Source: Prosapia bicincta (Eukaryota > Arthropoda > Insecta > Hemiptera > Cercopidae). From it: a DNA stretch of 64,000 nt. The position numbers and the translations under genes are program-made. Below, piece by piece: positions 43,665 to 56,800 of this stretch (position 1 is its first letter; each line of letters starts with the position of its first letter). A model generated the notes under the pieces. That model searched no databases. It saw nothing but the letters and a program-made list of their open reading frames with translations, and was not told the DNA's origin. The DNA lies in assembly GCA_036971475.1 (NCBI GenBank), contig JBAIZL010000028.1, forward strand, positions 310,001-374,000, in the 5' to 3' direction.

Positions 43665-43843
43665 AACATTCAAAGGGTTACATTACAGTGCAATTGTTCA
43701 ACCTTGCCTTTAAAATTTGCACAGTAACATGTATAATGGTAGCAACCCTGTAGAATATTCAAAGGGTTACATTACAGTGCAATTGTTCAACCTTGCCTTT
43801 AAAATTTACACAGTAACATGTATAATGGTAGCAACCCCGTCCA
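43665..43843. repeat. 89-bp tandem duplication, two copies
   Basis: ATTCAAAGGGTTACATTACA occurs at 43668 and 43757. The units differ at a few bases (TTTGCACAG versus TTTACACAG). Confidence 0.95.
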
Positions 43844-43855
43844 ATAGCAACTTTT

Positions 43856-44098
43856 GCAGCCAGAGCACGAACAGGACACATTGTGACTCAAAAATATCTT
43901 TACCGTTTTAACCTCACGGATTTACATGAATATAGTCTTTGTGGGATTGAGGAGGAGGATCTGGAGCATATACTTATGCATTGTCATTACCCGATAGCAG
44001 CAAGGGACATCCTAAGAACACTGGTGTCGTCGTGGAAGGACATATTGAGAGATGAAGGTTACTGGACTCTTGCATCCATCATCTACCATGGACATTGA
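43856..44098 (+). pseudogene. non-LTR retrotransposon ORF2 C-terminus (after RNase H)
   Basis: An open frame ending at TGA 44098 reads ARARTGHIVTQKYLYRFNL then SLCGIEEEDLEHILMHCHYP and a tail DILRTLVSSW. This is the C-terminal TGHG...fL.rf.l...C.CG..E...H.l..Cp region of R1/Jockey/I-type LINEs. The Cys/His block has lost one Cys. No other part of the LINE is nearby. Confidence 0.8.
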
Positions 44099-44870
44099 AC
44101 TATCGGCTACACATAAAGCTGGACGCCTGTACGAAGAAGAAGACACATTTTTTTAAAAATAAAAATATATTCAAATTAAGAAAGTAGAAAGTTTTATATT
44201 TCCAGTGCAAATTCTATCTAATAAAACTAGTCTTTGTCTCAACTAATCTATTATTTCCACATCAAATAGCATCTGTTATTTTACTAGTTTATAAATGAGT
44301 TTTTTTAGTTTCTATTGAAGTAAACTCTTCTACTAATGGAGTAAAGTTTAAATCAATGCTTTAATACTATAAATTAATAATACTGCTAAATTAGTAAGTT
44401 TTCCTGTGTCATAGTAAAACATAAATTTATTTTAGAAGTTTGAGTTTGCTAAATTAACTCTTACACCGGGCTGCAGACACAGGAATGTAATCAAACTGCT
44501 ATACACTTCTAATCCATTGAAGTTTCATATCTTTAGGTCTCTTCAAGCCAACACCTCAATTAGATTTTGTTCATCTTAAGAAAATTCAATAACTTTTATG
44601 TTTTCAAACAACGCCTTATCATTTAAATATTGAGTATACTTTTACGTAAGGTCCTTGGAATTTCTTTTTAGAAAGCCTTCACTTTATTATCATTTGAGGT
44701 CCCTAAATTGTAAATAATTTTGAAATAGTCTTTAAAAATACAAAGAAAACAAGAATACAAGCCCAGTTCTTTCACATTTGAGAATCAATAATCTAGTTCC
44801 ACTTAGAGGTTGTTTCTCTTCATCTTTCCAACCTTAACCAATATCATCTGCTATGTCGCCTGGCAATCAT
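44099..44870. other. intron stretch before the 97-bp array
   Basis: No coding signal. The array begins abruptly at 44871. Confidence 0.45.
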
Positions 44871-47800
44871 GCTGTTCGTTCTGCAGCTACTTCCTTTGGC
44901 AGGTTTAATAGCAGCTTTTGCTATTATTTCATTGGGAAGGTATTCTCTGTATTCAGTGAGTTTTCTTGCTGTTCGTTCTGCAGCTACTTCCTTTGGCAGG
45001 TTTAATAGCAGCTTTTGCTATTATTTCATTGGGAAGGTATTCTCTGTATTCAGTGAGTTTTCTTGCTGTTCGTTCTGCAGCTACTCCCTTTGGCAGGTTT
45101 AATAGCAGCTTTTGCTATTATTTCATTGGGAAGGTATTCTCTGTATTCAGTGAGTTTTCTTGCTGTTCGTTCTGCAGCTACTTCCTTTGGCAGGTTTAAT
45201 AGCAGCTTTTGCTATTATTTCATTGGGAAGGTATTCTCTGTATTCAGTGAGTTTTCTTGCTGTTCGTTCTGCAGCTACTCCCTTTGGCAGGTTTAATAGC
45301 AGCTTTTGCTATTATTTCATTGGGAAGGTATTCTCTGTATTCAGTGAGTTTTCTTGCTGTTCGTTCTGCAGCTACTTCCTTTGGCAGGTTTAATAGCAGC
45401 TTTTGCTATTATTTCATTGGGAAGGTATTCTCTGTATTCAGTGAGTTTTCTTGCTGTTCGTTCTGCAGCTACTCCCTTTGGCAGGTTTAATAGCAGCTTT
45501 TGCTATTATTTCATTGGGAAGGTATTCTCTGTATTCAGTGAGTTTTCTTGCTGTTCGTTCTGCAGCTACTTCCTTTGGCAGGTTTAATAGCAGCTTTTGC
45601 TATTATTTCATTGGGAAGGTATTCTCTGTATTCAGTGAGTTTTCTTGCTGTTCGTTCTGCAGCTACTTCCTTTGGCAGGTTTAATAGCAGCTTTTGCTAT
45701 TATTTCATTGGGAAGGTATTCTCTGTATTCAGTGAGTTTTCTTGTTGTTTGTTCTGCAGTTACTCCCTTTGGCAGGTTTAATAGCAGCTTTTGCTATTAT
45801 TTCATTGGGAAGGTATTCTCTGTATTCAGTGAGTTTTCTTGCTGTTTGTTCTGCAGTTACTCCCTTTGGCAGGTTTAATAGCAGCTTTTGCTATTATTTC
45901 ATTGGGAAGGTATTCTCTGTATTCAGTGAGTTTTCTTGCTGTTTGTTCTGCAGTTACTCCCTTTGGCAGGTTTAATAGCAGCTTTTGCTAATATTTCATT
46001 GGAAAGGTATTCTCTGTATTCAGTGAGTTTTCTTGCTGTTTGTTCTGCAGCTACTCCCTTTGGCAGGTTTAATAGCAGCTTTTGCTATTATTTCATTGGG
46101 AAGGTATTCTCTGTATTCAGTGAGTTTTCTTGCTGTTCGTTCTGCAGCTACTTCCTTTGGCAGGTTTAATAGCAGCTTTTGCTATTATTTCATTGGGAAG
46201 GTATTCTCTGTATTCAGTGAGTTTTCTTGCTGTTCGTTCTGCAGCTACTTCCTTTGGCAGGTTTAATAGCAGCTTTTGCTATTATTTCATTGGGAAGGTA
46301 TTCTCTGTATTCAGTGAGTTTTCTTGCTGTTCGTTCTGCAGCTACTCCCTTTGGCAGGTTTAATAGCAGCTTTTGCTATTATTTCATTGGGAAGGTATTC
46401 TCTGTATTCAGTGAGTTTTCTTGCTGTTTGTTCTGCAGCTACTCCCTTTGGCAGGTTTAATAGCAGCTTTTGCTATTATTTCATTGGGAAGGTATTCTCT
46501 GTATTCAGTGAGTTTTCTTGCTGTTTGTTCTGCAGTTACTCCCTTTGGCAGGTTTAATAGCAGCTTTTGCTATTATTTCATTGGGAAGGTATTCTCTGTA
46601 TTCAGTGAGTTTTCTTGCTGTTTGTTCTGCAGCTACTCCCTTTGGCAGGTTTAATAGCAGCTTTTGCTATTATTTCATTGGGAAGGTATTCTCTGTATTC
46701 AGTGAGTTTTCTTGCTGTTTGTTCTGCAGCTACTCCCTTTGGCAGGTTTAATAGCAGCTTTTGCTATTATTTCATTGGGAAGGTATTCTCTGTATTCAGT
46801 GAGTTTTCTTGCTGTTTGTTCTGCAGTTACTCCCTTTGGCAGGTTTAATAGCAGCTTTTGCTATTATTTCATTGGGAAGGTATTCTCTGTATTCAGTGAG
46901 TTTTCTTGCTGTTTGTTCTGCAGCTACTCCCTTTGGCAGGTTTAATAGCAGCTTTTGCTATTATTTCATTGGGAAGGTATTCTCTGTATTCAGTGAGTTT
47001 TCTTGCTGTTTGTTCTGCAGCTACTCCCTTTGGCAGGTTTAATAGCAGCTTTTGCTATTATTTCATTGGGAAGGTATTCTCTGTATTCAGTGAGTTTTCT
47101 TGCTGTTTGTTCTGCAGTTACTCCCTTTGGCAGGTTTAATAGCAGCTTTTGCTATTATTTCATTGGGAAGGTATTCTCTGTATTCAGTGAGTTTTCTTGC
47201 TGTTCGTTCTGCAGCTACTCCCTTTGGCAGGTTTAATAGCAGCTTTTGCTATTATTTCATTGGGAAGGTATTCTCTGTATTCAGTGAGTTTTCTTGCTGT
47301 TTGTTCTGCAGCTACTCCCTTTGGCAGGTTTAATAGCAGCTTTTGCTATTATTTCATTGGGAAGGTATTCTCTGTATTCAGTGAGTTTTCTTGCTGTTTG
47401 TTCTGCAGCTACTCCCTTTGGCAGGTTTAATAGCAGCTTTTGCTATTATTTCATTGGGAAGGTATTCTCTGTATTCAGTGAGTTTTCTTGCTGTTTGTTC
47501 TGCAGTTACTCCCTTTGGCAGGTTTAATAGCAGCTTTTGCTATTATTTCATTGGGAAGGTATTCTCTGTATTCAGTGAGTTTTCTTGCTGTTTGTTCTGC
47601 AGCTACTCCCTTTGGCAGGTTTAATAGCAGCTTTTGCTATTATTTCATTGGGAAGGTATTCTCTGTATTCAGTGAGTTTTCTTGCTGTTTGTTCTGCATT
47701 TACTCCCTTTGGCAGGTTTAATAGCAGCTTTTGCTATTATTTCATTGGGAAGGTATTCTCTGTATTCAGTGAGTTTTCTTGCTGTTTGTTCTGCAGCTAC

Positions 47801-50800
47801 TCCCTTTGGCAGGTTTAATAGCAGCTTTTGCTATTATTTCATTGGGAAGGTATTCTCTGTATTCAGTGAGTTTTCTTGCTGTTTGTTCTGCAGTTACTCC
47901 CTTTGGCAGGTTTAATAGCAGCTTTTGCTATTATTTCATTGGGAAGGTATTCTCTGTATTCAGTGAGTTTTCTTGCTGTTTGTTCTGCAGTTACTCCCTT
48001 TGGCAGGTTTAATAGCAGCTTTTGCTATTATTTCATTGGGAAGGTATTCTCTGTATTCAGTGAGTTTTCTTGCTGTTTGTTCTGCAGCTACTCCCTTTGG
48101 CAGGTTTAATAGCAGCTTTTGCTATTATTTCATTGGGAAGGTATTCTCTGTATTCAGTGAGTTTTCTTGCTGTTTGTTCTGCAGTTACTCCCTTTGGCAG
48201 GTTTAATAGCAGCTTTTGCTATTATTTCATTGGGAAGGTATTCTCTGTATTCAGTGAGTTTTCTTGCTGTTTGTTCTGCAGCTACTCCCTTTGGCAGGTT
48301 TAATAGCAGCTTTTGCTATTATTTCATTGGGAAGGTATTCTCTGTATTCAGTGAGTTTTCTTGCTGTTTGTTCTGCAGCTACTCCCTTTGGCAGGTTTAA
48401 TAGCAGCTTTTGCTATTATTTCATTGGGAAGGTATTCTCTGTATTCAGTGAGTTTTCTTGCTGTTTGTTCTGCAGTTACTCCCTTTGGCAGGTTTAGTAG
48501 CAGCTTTTGCTATTATTTCATTGGGAAGGTATTCTCTGTATTCAGTGAGTTTTCTTGCTGTTTGTTCTGCAGTTACTCCCTTTGGCAGGTTTAATAGCAG
48601 CTTTTGCTATTATTTCATTGGGAAGGTATTCTCTGTATTCAGTGAGTTTTCTTGCTGTTTGTTCTGCAGCTACTCCCTTTGGCAGGTTTAATAGCAGCTT
48701 TTGCTATTATGTCATTGTGAAGGTATTCTCTGTATTCAGTGAGTTTTCTTGCTGTTTGTTCTGCATTTACTCCCTTTGGCAGGTTTAATAGCAGCTTTTG
48801 CTATTATTTCATTGGAAAGGTATTCTCTGTATTCAGTGAGTTTTCTTGCTGTTTGTTCTGCAGCTACTTCCTTTGGCAGGTTTAATAGCAGCTTTTGCTA
48901 ATATTTCATTGGGAAGGTATTCTCTGTATTCAGTGAGTTTTCTTGCTGTTTGTTCTGCAGCTACTTCCTTTGGCAGGTTTAATAGCAGCTTTTGCTATTA
49001 TTTCATTGGAAAGGTATTCTCTGTATTCAGTGAGTTTTCTTGCTGTTTGTTCTGCAGCTACTTCCTTTGGCAGGTTTAATAGCAGCTTTTGCTATTATTT
49101 CATTGGGAAGGTATTCTCTGTATTCAGTGAGTTTTCTTGCTGTTTTTTCTGCAGCTACTTCCTTTGGCAGGTTTAATAGCAGCTTTTGCTAATATTTCAT
49201 TGGGAAGGTATTCTCTGTATTCAGTGAGTTTTCTTGCTGTTTGTTCTGCAGCTACTTCCTTTGGCAGGTTTAATAGCAGCTTTTGCTAATATTTCATTGG
49301 GAAGGTATTCTCTGTATTCAGTGAGTTTTCTTGCTGTTTGTTCTGCAGTTACTCCCTTTGGCAGGTTTAATAGCAGCTTTTGCTAATATTTCATTGGGAA
49401 GGTATTCTCTGTATTCAGTGAGTTTTCTTGCTGTTTGTTCTGCAGTTACTCCCTTTGGCAGGTTTAATAGCAGCTTTTGCTATTATTTCATTGGGAAGGT
49501 ATTCTCTGTATTCAGTGAGTTTTCTTGCTGTTTGTTCTGCAGCTACTCCCTTTGGCAGGTTTAATAGCAGCTTTTGCTATTATTTCATTGGAAGGTATTC
49601 TCTGTATTCAGTGAGTTTTCTTGCTGTTTGTTCTGCAGCTACTCCCTTTGGCAGGTTTAATAGCAGCTTTTGCTAATATTTCATTGGGAAAGGTATTCTC
49701 TGTATTCAGTGAGTTTTCTTGCTGTTTGTTCTGCAGCTACTTCCTTTGGCAGGTTTAATAGCAGCTTTTGCTATTATTTCATTGGAAAGGTATTCTCTGT
49801 ATTCAGTGAGTTTTCTTGCTGTTTGTTCTGCAGCTACTCCCTTTGGCAGGTTTAATAGCAGCTTTTGCTAATATTTCATTGGGAAGGTATTCTCTGTATT
49901 CAGTGAGTTTTCTTGCTGTTTGTTCTGCAGCTACTCCCTTTGGCAGGTTTAATAGCAGCTTTTGCTATTATTTCATTGGGAAGGTATTCTCTGTATTCAG
50001 TGAGTTTTCTTGCTGTTTGTTCTGCAGCTACTCCCTTTGGCAGGTTTAATAGCAGCTTTTGCTATTATTTCATTGGAAGGTATTCTCTGTATTCAGTGAG
50101 TTTTCTTGCTGTTTGTTCTGCAGCTACTCCCTTTGGCAGGTTTAATAGCAGCTTTTGCTATTATTTCATTGGGAAGGTATTCTCTGTATTCAGTGAGTTT
50201 TCTTGCTGTTTGTTCTGCAGCTTACTCCCTTTGGCAGGTTTAATAGCAGCTTTTGCTATTATTTCATTGGGAAGGTATTCTCTGTATTCAGTGAGTTTTC
50301 TTGCTGTTTGTTCTGCAGCTACTCCCTTTGGCAGGTTTAATAGCAGCTTTTGCTATTATTTCATTGGAAAGGTATTCTCTGTATTCAGTGAGTTTTCTTG
50401 CTGTTTGTTCTGCAGCTACTCCCTTTGGCAGGTTTAATAGCAGCTTTTGCTATTATTTCATTGGGAAGGTATTCTCTGTATTCAGTGAGTTTTCTTGCTG
50501 TTTGTTCTGCAGCTACTCCCTTTGGCAGGTTTAATAGCAGCTTTTGCTATTATTTCATTGGAAAGGTATTCTCTGTATTCAGTGAGTTTTCTTGCTGTTT
50601 GTTCTGCAGCTACTCCCTTTGGCAGGTTTAATAGCAGCTTTTGCTATTATTTCATTGGGAAGGTATTCTCTGTATTCAGTGAGTTTTCTTGCTGTTTGTT
50701 CTGCAGCTACTCCCTTTGGCAGGTTTAATAGCAGCTTTTGCTATTATTTCATTGGGAAGGTATTCTCTGTATTCAGTGAGTTTTCTTGCTGTTTGTTCTG

Positions 50801-53800
50801 CAGCTACTCCCTTTGGCAGGTTTAATAGCAGCTTTTGCTATTATTTCATTGGGAAGGTATTCTCTGTATTCAGTGAGTTTTCTTGCTGTTTGTTCTGCAG
50901 CTACTCCCTTTGGCAGGTTTAATAGCAGCTTTTGCTATTATTTCATTGGGAAGGTATTCTCTGTATTCAGTGAGTTTTCTTGCTGTTTGTTCTGCAGCTA
51001 CTCCCTTTGGCAGGTTTAATAGCAGCTTTTGCTATTATTTCATTGGGAAGGTATTCTCTGTATTCAGTGAGTTTTCTTGCTGTTTGTTCTGCAGCTACTC
51101 CCTTTGGCAGGTTTAATAGCAGCTTTTGCTATTATTTCATTGGGAAGGTATTCTCTGTATTCAGTGAGTTTTCTTGCTGTTTGTTCTGCAGCTACTCCCT
51201 TTGGCAGGTTTAATAGCAGCTTTTGCTATTATTTCATTGGGAAGGTATTCTCTGTATTCAGTGAGTTTTCTTGCTGTTTGTTCTGCAGTTACTCCCTTGG
51301 CAGGTTTAATAGCAGCTTTTGCTATTATTTCATTGGGAAGGTATTCTCTGTATTCAGTGAGTTTTCTTGCTGTTTGTTCTGCAGCTTACTCCCTTTGGCA
51401 GGTTTAATAGCAGCTTTTGCTATTATTTCATTGGGAAGGTATTCTCTGTATTCAGTGAGTTTTCTTGCTGTTTGTTCTGCAGCTACTCCCTTTGGCAGGT
51501 TTAATAGCAGCTTTTGCTATTATTTCATTGGGAAGGTATTCTCTGTATTCAGTGAGTTTTCTTGCTGTTTGTTCTGCAGTTACTCCCTTTGGCAGGTTTA
51601 ATAGCAGCTTTTGCTATTATTTCATTGGGAAGGTATTCTCTGTATTCAGTGAGTTTTCTTGCTGTTTGTTCTGCAGCTACTCCCTTTGGCAGGTTTAATA
51701 GCAGCTTTTGCTATTATTTCATTGGGAAGGTATTCTCTGTATTCAGTGAGTTTTCTTGCTGTTTGTTCTGCAGCTACTCCCTTTGGCAGGTTTAATAGCA
51801 GCTTTTGCTATTATTTCATTGGAAGGTATTCTCTGTATTCAGTGAGTTTTCTTGCTGTTTGTTCTGCAGCTACTCCCTTTGGCAGGTTTAATAGCAGCTT
51901 TTGCTATTATTTCATTGGGAAGGTATTCTCTGTATTCAGTGAGTTTTCTTGCTGTTTGTTCTGCAGCTACTCCCTTTGGCAGGTTTAATAGCAGCTTTTG
52001 CTATTATTTCATTGGAAGGTATTCTCTGTATTCAGTGAGTTTTCTTGCTGTTTGTTCTGCAGCTACTCCCTTTGGCAGGTTTAATAGCAGCTTTTGCTAT
52101 TATTTCATTGGGAAGGTATTCTCTGTATTCAGTGAGTTTTCTTGCTGTTTGTTCTGCAGCTACTCCCTTTGGCAGGTTTAATAGCAGCTTTTGCTATTAT
52201 TTCATTGGGAAGGTATTCTCTGTATTCAGTGAGTTTTCTTGCTGTTTGTTCTGCAGCTACTCCCTTTGGCAGGTTTAATAGCAGCTTTTGCTATTATTTC
52301 ATTGGAAAGGTATTCTCTGTATTCAGTGAGTTTTCTTGCTGTTTGTTCTGCAGCTACTCCCTTTGGCAGGTTTAATAGCAGCTTTTGCTATTATTTCATT
52401 GCGAAGGTATTCTCTGTATTCAGTGAGTTTTCTTGCTGTTTGTTCTGCAGTTACTCCCTTTGGCAGGTTTAATAGCAGCTTTTGCTATTATTTCATTGGG
52501 AAGGTATTCTCTGTATTCAGTGAGTTTTCTTGCTGTTTGTTCTGCAGCTACTCCCTTTGGCAGGTTTAATAGCAGCTTTTGCTATTATTTCATTGGGAAG
52601 GTATTCTCTGTATTCAGTGAGTTTTCTTGCTGTTTGTTCTGCAGCTACTCCCTTTGGCAGGTTTAATAGCAGCTTTTGCTATTATTTCATTGGGAAGGTA
52701 TTCTCTGTATTCAGTGAGTTTTCTTGCTGTTTGTTCTGCAGCTACTCCCTTTGGCAGGTTTAATAGCAGCTTTTGCTATTATTTCATTGGGAAGGTATTC
52801 TCTGTATTCAGTGAGTTTTCTTGCTGTTTGTTCTGCAGCTACTCCCTTTGGCAGGTTTAATAGCAGCTTTTGCTATTATTTCATTGGGAAGGTATTCTCT
52901 GTATTCAGTGAGTTTTCTTGCTGTTTGTTCTGCAGCTACTCCCTTTGGCAGGTTTAATAGCAGCTTTTGCTATTATTTCATTGGGAAGGTATTCTCTGTA
53001 TTCAGTGAGTTTTCTTGCTGTTTGTTCTGCAGCTACTCCCTTTGGCAGGTTTAATAGCAGCTTTTGCTATTATTTCATTGGAAGGTATTCTCTGTATTCA
53101 GTGAGTTTTCTTGCTGTTTGTTCTGCAGCTACTCCCTTTGGCAGGTTTAATAGCAGCTTTTGGTATTATTTCATTGGGAAGGTATTCTCTGTATTCAGTG
53201 AGTTTTCTTGCTGTTTGTTCTGCAGCTACTCCCTTTGGCAGGTTTAATAGCAGCTTTTGCTATTATTTCATTGGGAAGGTATTCTCTGTATTCAGTGAGT
53301 TTTCTTGCTGTTTGTTCTGCAGCTACTCCCTTTGGCAGGTTTAATAGCAGCTTTTGCTATTATTTCATTGGGAAGGTATTCTCTGTATTCAGTGAGTTTT
53401 CTTGCTGTTTGTTCTGCAGCTACTCCCTTTGGCAGGTTTAATAGCAGCTTTTGCTATTATTTCATTGGGAAGGTATTCTCTGTATTCAGTGAGTTTTCTT
53501 GCTGTTTGTTCTGCAGCTACTCCCTTTGGCAGGTTTAATAGCAGCTTTTGCTATTATTTCATTGGGAAGGTATTCTCTGTATTCAGTGAGTTTTCTTGCT
53601 GTTTGTTCTGCAGTTACTCCCTTTGGCAGGTTTAATAGCAGCTTTTGCTATTATTTCATTGGGAAGGTATTCTCTGTATTCAGTGAGTTTTCTTGCTGTT
53701 TGTTCTGCAGCTACTCCCTTTGGCAGGTTTAATAGCAGCTTTTGCTATTATTTCATTGGGAAGGTATTCTCTGTATTCAGTGAGTTTTCTTGCTGTTTGT

Positions 53801-56800
53801 TCTGCAGCTACTCCCTTTGGCAGGTTTAATAGCAGCTTTTGCTATTATTTCATTGGGAAGGTATTCTCTGTATTCAGTGAGTTTTCTTGCTGTTTGTTCT
53901 GCAGCTACTCCCTTTGGCAGGTTTAATAGCAGCTTTTGCTATTATTTCATTGGGAAGGTATTCTCTGTATTCAGTGAGTTTTCTTGCTGTTTGTTCTGCA
54001 GCTACTCCCTTTGGCAGGTTTAATAGCAGCTTTTGCTATTATTTCATTGGAAGGTATTCTCTGTATTCAGTGAGTTTTCTTGCTGTTTGTTCTGCAGCTA
54101 CTCCCTTTGCAGGTTTAATAGCAGCTTTTGCTATTATTTCATTGGGAAGGTATTCTCTGTATTCAGTGAGTTTTCTTGCTGTTTGTTCTGCAGCTACTCC
54201 CTTTGGCAGGTTTAATAGCAGCTTTTGCTATTATTTCATTGGGAAGGTATTCTCTGTATTCAGTGAGTTTTCTTGCTGTTTGTTCTGCAGCTACTCCCTT
54301 TGGCAGGTTTAATAGCAGCTTTTGCTATTATTTCATTGGGAAGGTATTCTCTGTATTCAGTGAGTTTTCTTGCTGTTTGTTCTGCAGCTACTCCCTTTGG
54401 CAGGTTTAATAGCAGCTTTTGCTATTATTTCATTGGGAAGGTATTCTCTGTATTCAGTGAGTTTTCTTGCTGTTTGTTCTGCAGCTACTCCCTTTGGCAG
54501 GTTTAATAGCAGCTTTTGCTATTATTTCATTGGGAAGGTTTTCTCTGTATTCAGTGAGTTTTCTTGCTGTTTGTTCTGCAGCTACTCCCTTTGGCAGGTT
54601 TAATAGCAGCTTTTGCTATTATTTCATTGGGAAGGTATTCTCTGTATTCAGTGAGTTTTCTTGCTGTTTGTTCTGCAGCTACTCCCTTTGGCAGGTTTAA
54701 TAGCAGCTTTTGCTATTATTTCATTGCGAAGGTATTCTCTGTATTCAGTGAGTTTTCTTGCTGTTTGTTCTGCAGTTACTCCCTTTGGCAGGTTTAATAG
54801 CAGCTTTTGCTATTATTTCATTGGGAAGGTATTCTCTGTATTCAGTGAGTTTTCTTGCTGTTTGTTGTGCAGCTACTCCCTTTGGCAGGTTTAATAGCAG
54901 CTTTTGCTATTATTTCATTGGGAAGGTATTCTCTGTATTCAGTGAGTTTTCTTGCTGTTTGTTCTGCAGCTACTCCCTTTGGCAGGTTTAATAGCAGCTT
55001 TTGCTATTATTTCATTGGGAAGGTATTCTCTGTATTCAGTGAGTTTTCTTGCTGTTTGTTCTGCAGCTACTCCCTTTGGCAGGTTTAATAGCAGCTTTTG
55101 CTATTATTTCATTGGGAAGGTATTCTCTGTATTCAGTGAGTTTTCTTGCTGTTTGTTCTGCAGCTACTCCCTTTGCAGGTTTAATAGCAGCTTTTGCTAT
55201 TATTTCATTGGGAAGGTATTCTCTGTATTCAGTGAGTTTTCTTGCTGTTTGTTCTGCAGCTACTCCCTTTGGCAGGTTTAATAGCAGCTTTTGCTATTAT
55301 TTCATTGGGAAGGTATTCTCTGTATTCAGTGAGTTTTCTTGCTGTTTGTTCTGCAGCTACTCCCTTTGGCAGGTTTAATAGCAGCTTTTGCTATTATTTC
55401 ATTGGGAAGGTATTCTCTGTATTCAGTGAGTTTTCTTGCTGTTTGTTCTGCAGCTCCTCCCTTTGGCAGGTTTAATAGCAGCTTTTGCTATTATTTCATT
55501 GGGAAGGTATTCTCTGTATTCAGTGAGTTTTCTTGCTGTTTGTTCTGCAGCTACTCCCTTTGGCAGGTTTAATAGCAGCTTTTGCTATTATTTCATTGGG
55601 AAGGTATTCTCTGTATTCAGTGAGTTTTCTTGCTGTTTGTTCTGCAGCTACTCCCTTTGGCAGGTTTAATAGCAGCTTTTGCTATTATTTCATTGGGAAG
55701 GTATTCTCTGTATTCAGTGAGTTTTCTTGCTGTTTGTTCTGCAGCTACTCCCTTTGGCAGGTTTAATAGCAGCTTTTGCTATTATTTCATTGGGAAGGTA
55801 TTCTCTGTATTCAGTGAGTTTTCTTGCTGTTTGTTCTGCAGCTACTCCCTTTGGCAGGTTTAATAGCAGCTTTTGCTATTATATCATTGGGAAGGTATTC
55901 TCTGTATTCAGTGAGTTTTCTTGCTGTTTGTTCTGCAGCTACTCCCTTTGGCAGGTTTAATAGCAGCTTTTGCTATTATTTCATTGGGAAGGTATTCTCT
56001 GTATTCAGTGAGTTTTCTTGCTGTTTGTTCTGCAGCTACTCCCTTTGGCAGGTTTAATAGCAGCTTTTGCTATTATTTCATTGGGAAGGTATTCTCTGTA
56101 TTCAGTGAGTTTTCTTGCTGTTTGTTCTGCAGCTACTCCCTTTGGCAGGTTTAATAGCAGCTTTTGCTATTATTTCATTGGGAAGGTATTCTCTGTATTC
56201 AGTGAGTTTTCTTGCTGTTTGTTCTGCAGCTACTCCCTTTGGCAGGTTTAATAGCAGCTTTTGCTATTATTTCATTGGGAAGGTATTCTCTGTATTCAGT
56301 GAGTTTTCTTGCTGTTTGTTCTGCAGCTACTCCCTTTGGCAGGTTTAATAGCAGCTTTTGCTATTATTTCATTGGGAAGGTATTCTCTGTATTCAGTGAG
56401 TTTTCTTGCTGTTTGTTCTGCAGCTACTCCCTTTGCAGGTTTAATAGCAGCTTTTGCTATTATTTCATTGGGAAGGTATTCTCTGTATTCAGTGAGTTTT
56501 CTTGCTGTTTGTTCTGCAGCTACTCCCTTTGGCAGGTTTAATAGCAGCTTTTGCTATTATTTCATTGGGAAGGTATTCTCTGTATTCAGTGAGTTTTCTT
56601 GCTGTTTGTTCTGCAGCTACTCCCTTTGGCAGGTTTAATAGCAGCTTTTGCTATTATTTCATTGGGAAGGTATTCTCTGTATTCAGTGAGTTTTCTTGCT
56701 GTTTGTTCTGCAGCTACTCCCTTTGGCAGGTTTAATAGCAGCTTTTGCTATTATTTCATTGGGAAGGTATTCTCTGTATTCAGTGAGTTTTCTTGCTGTT

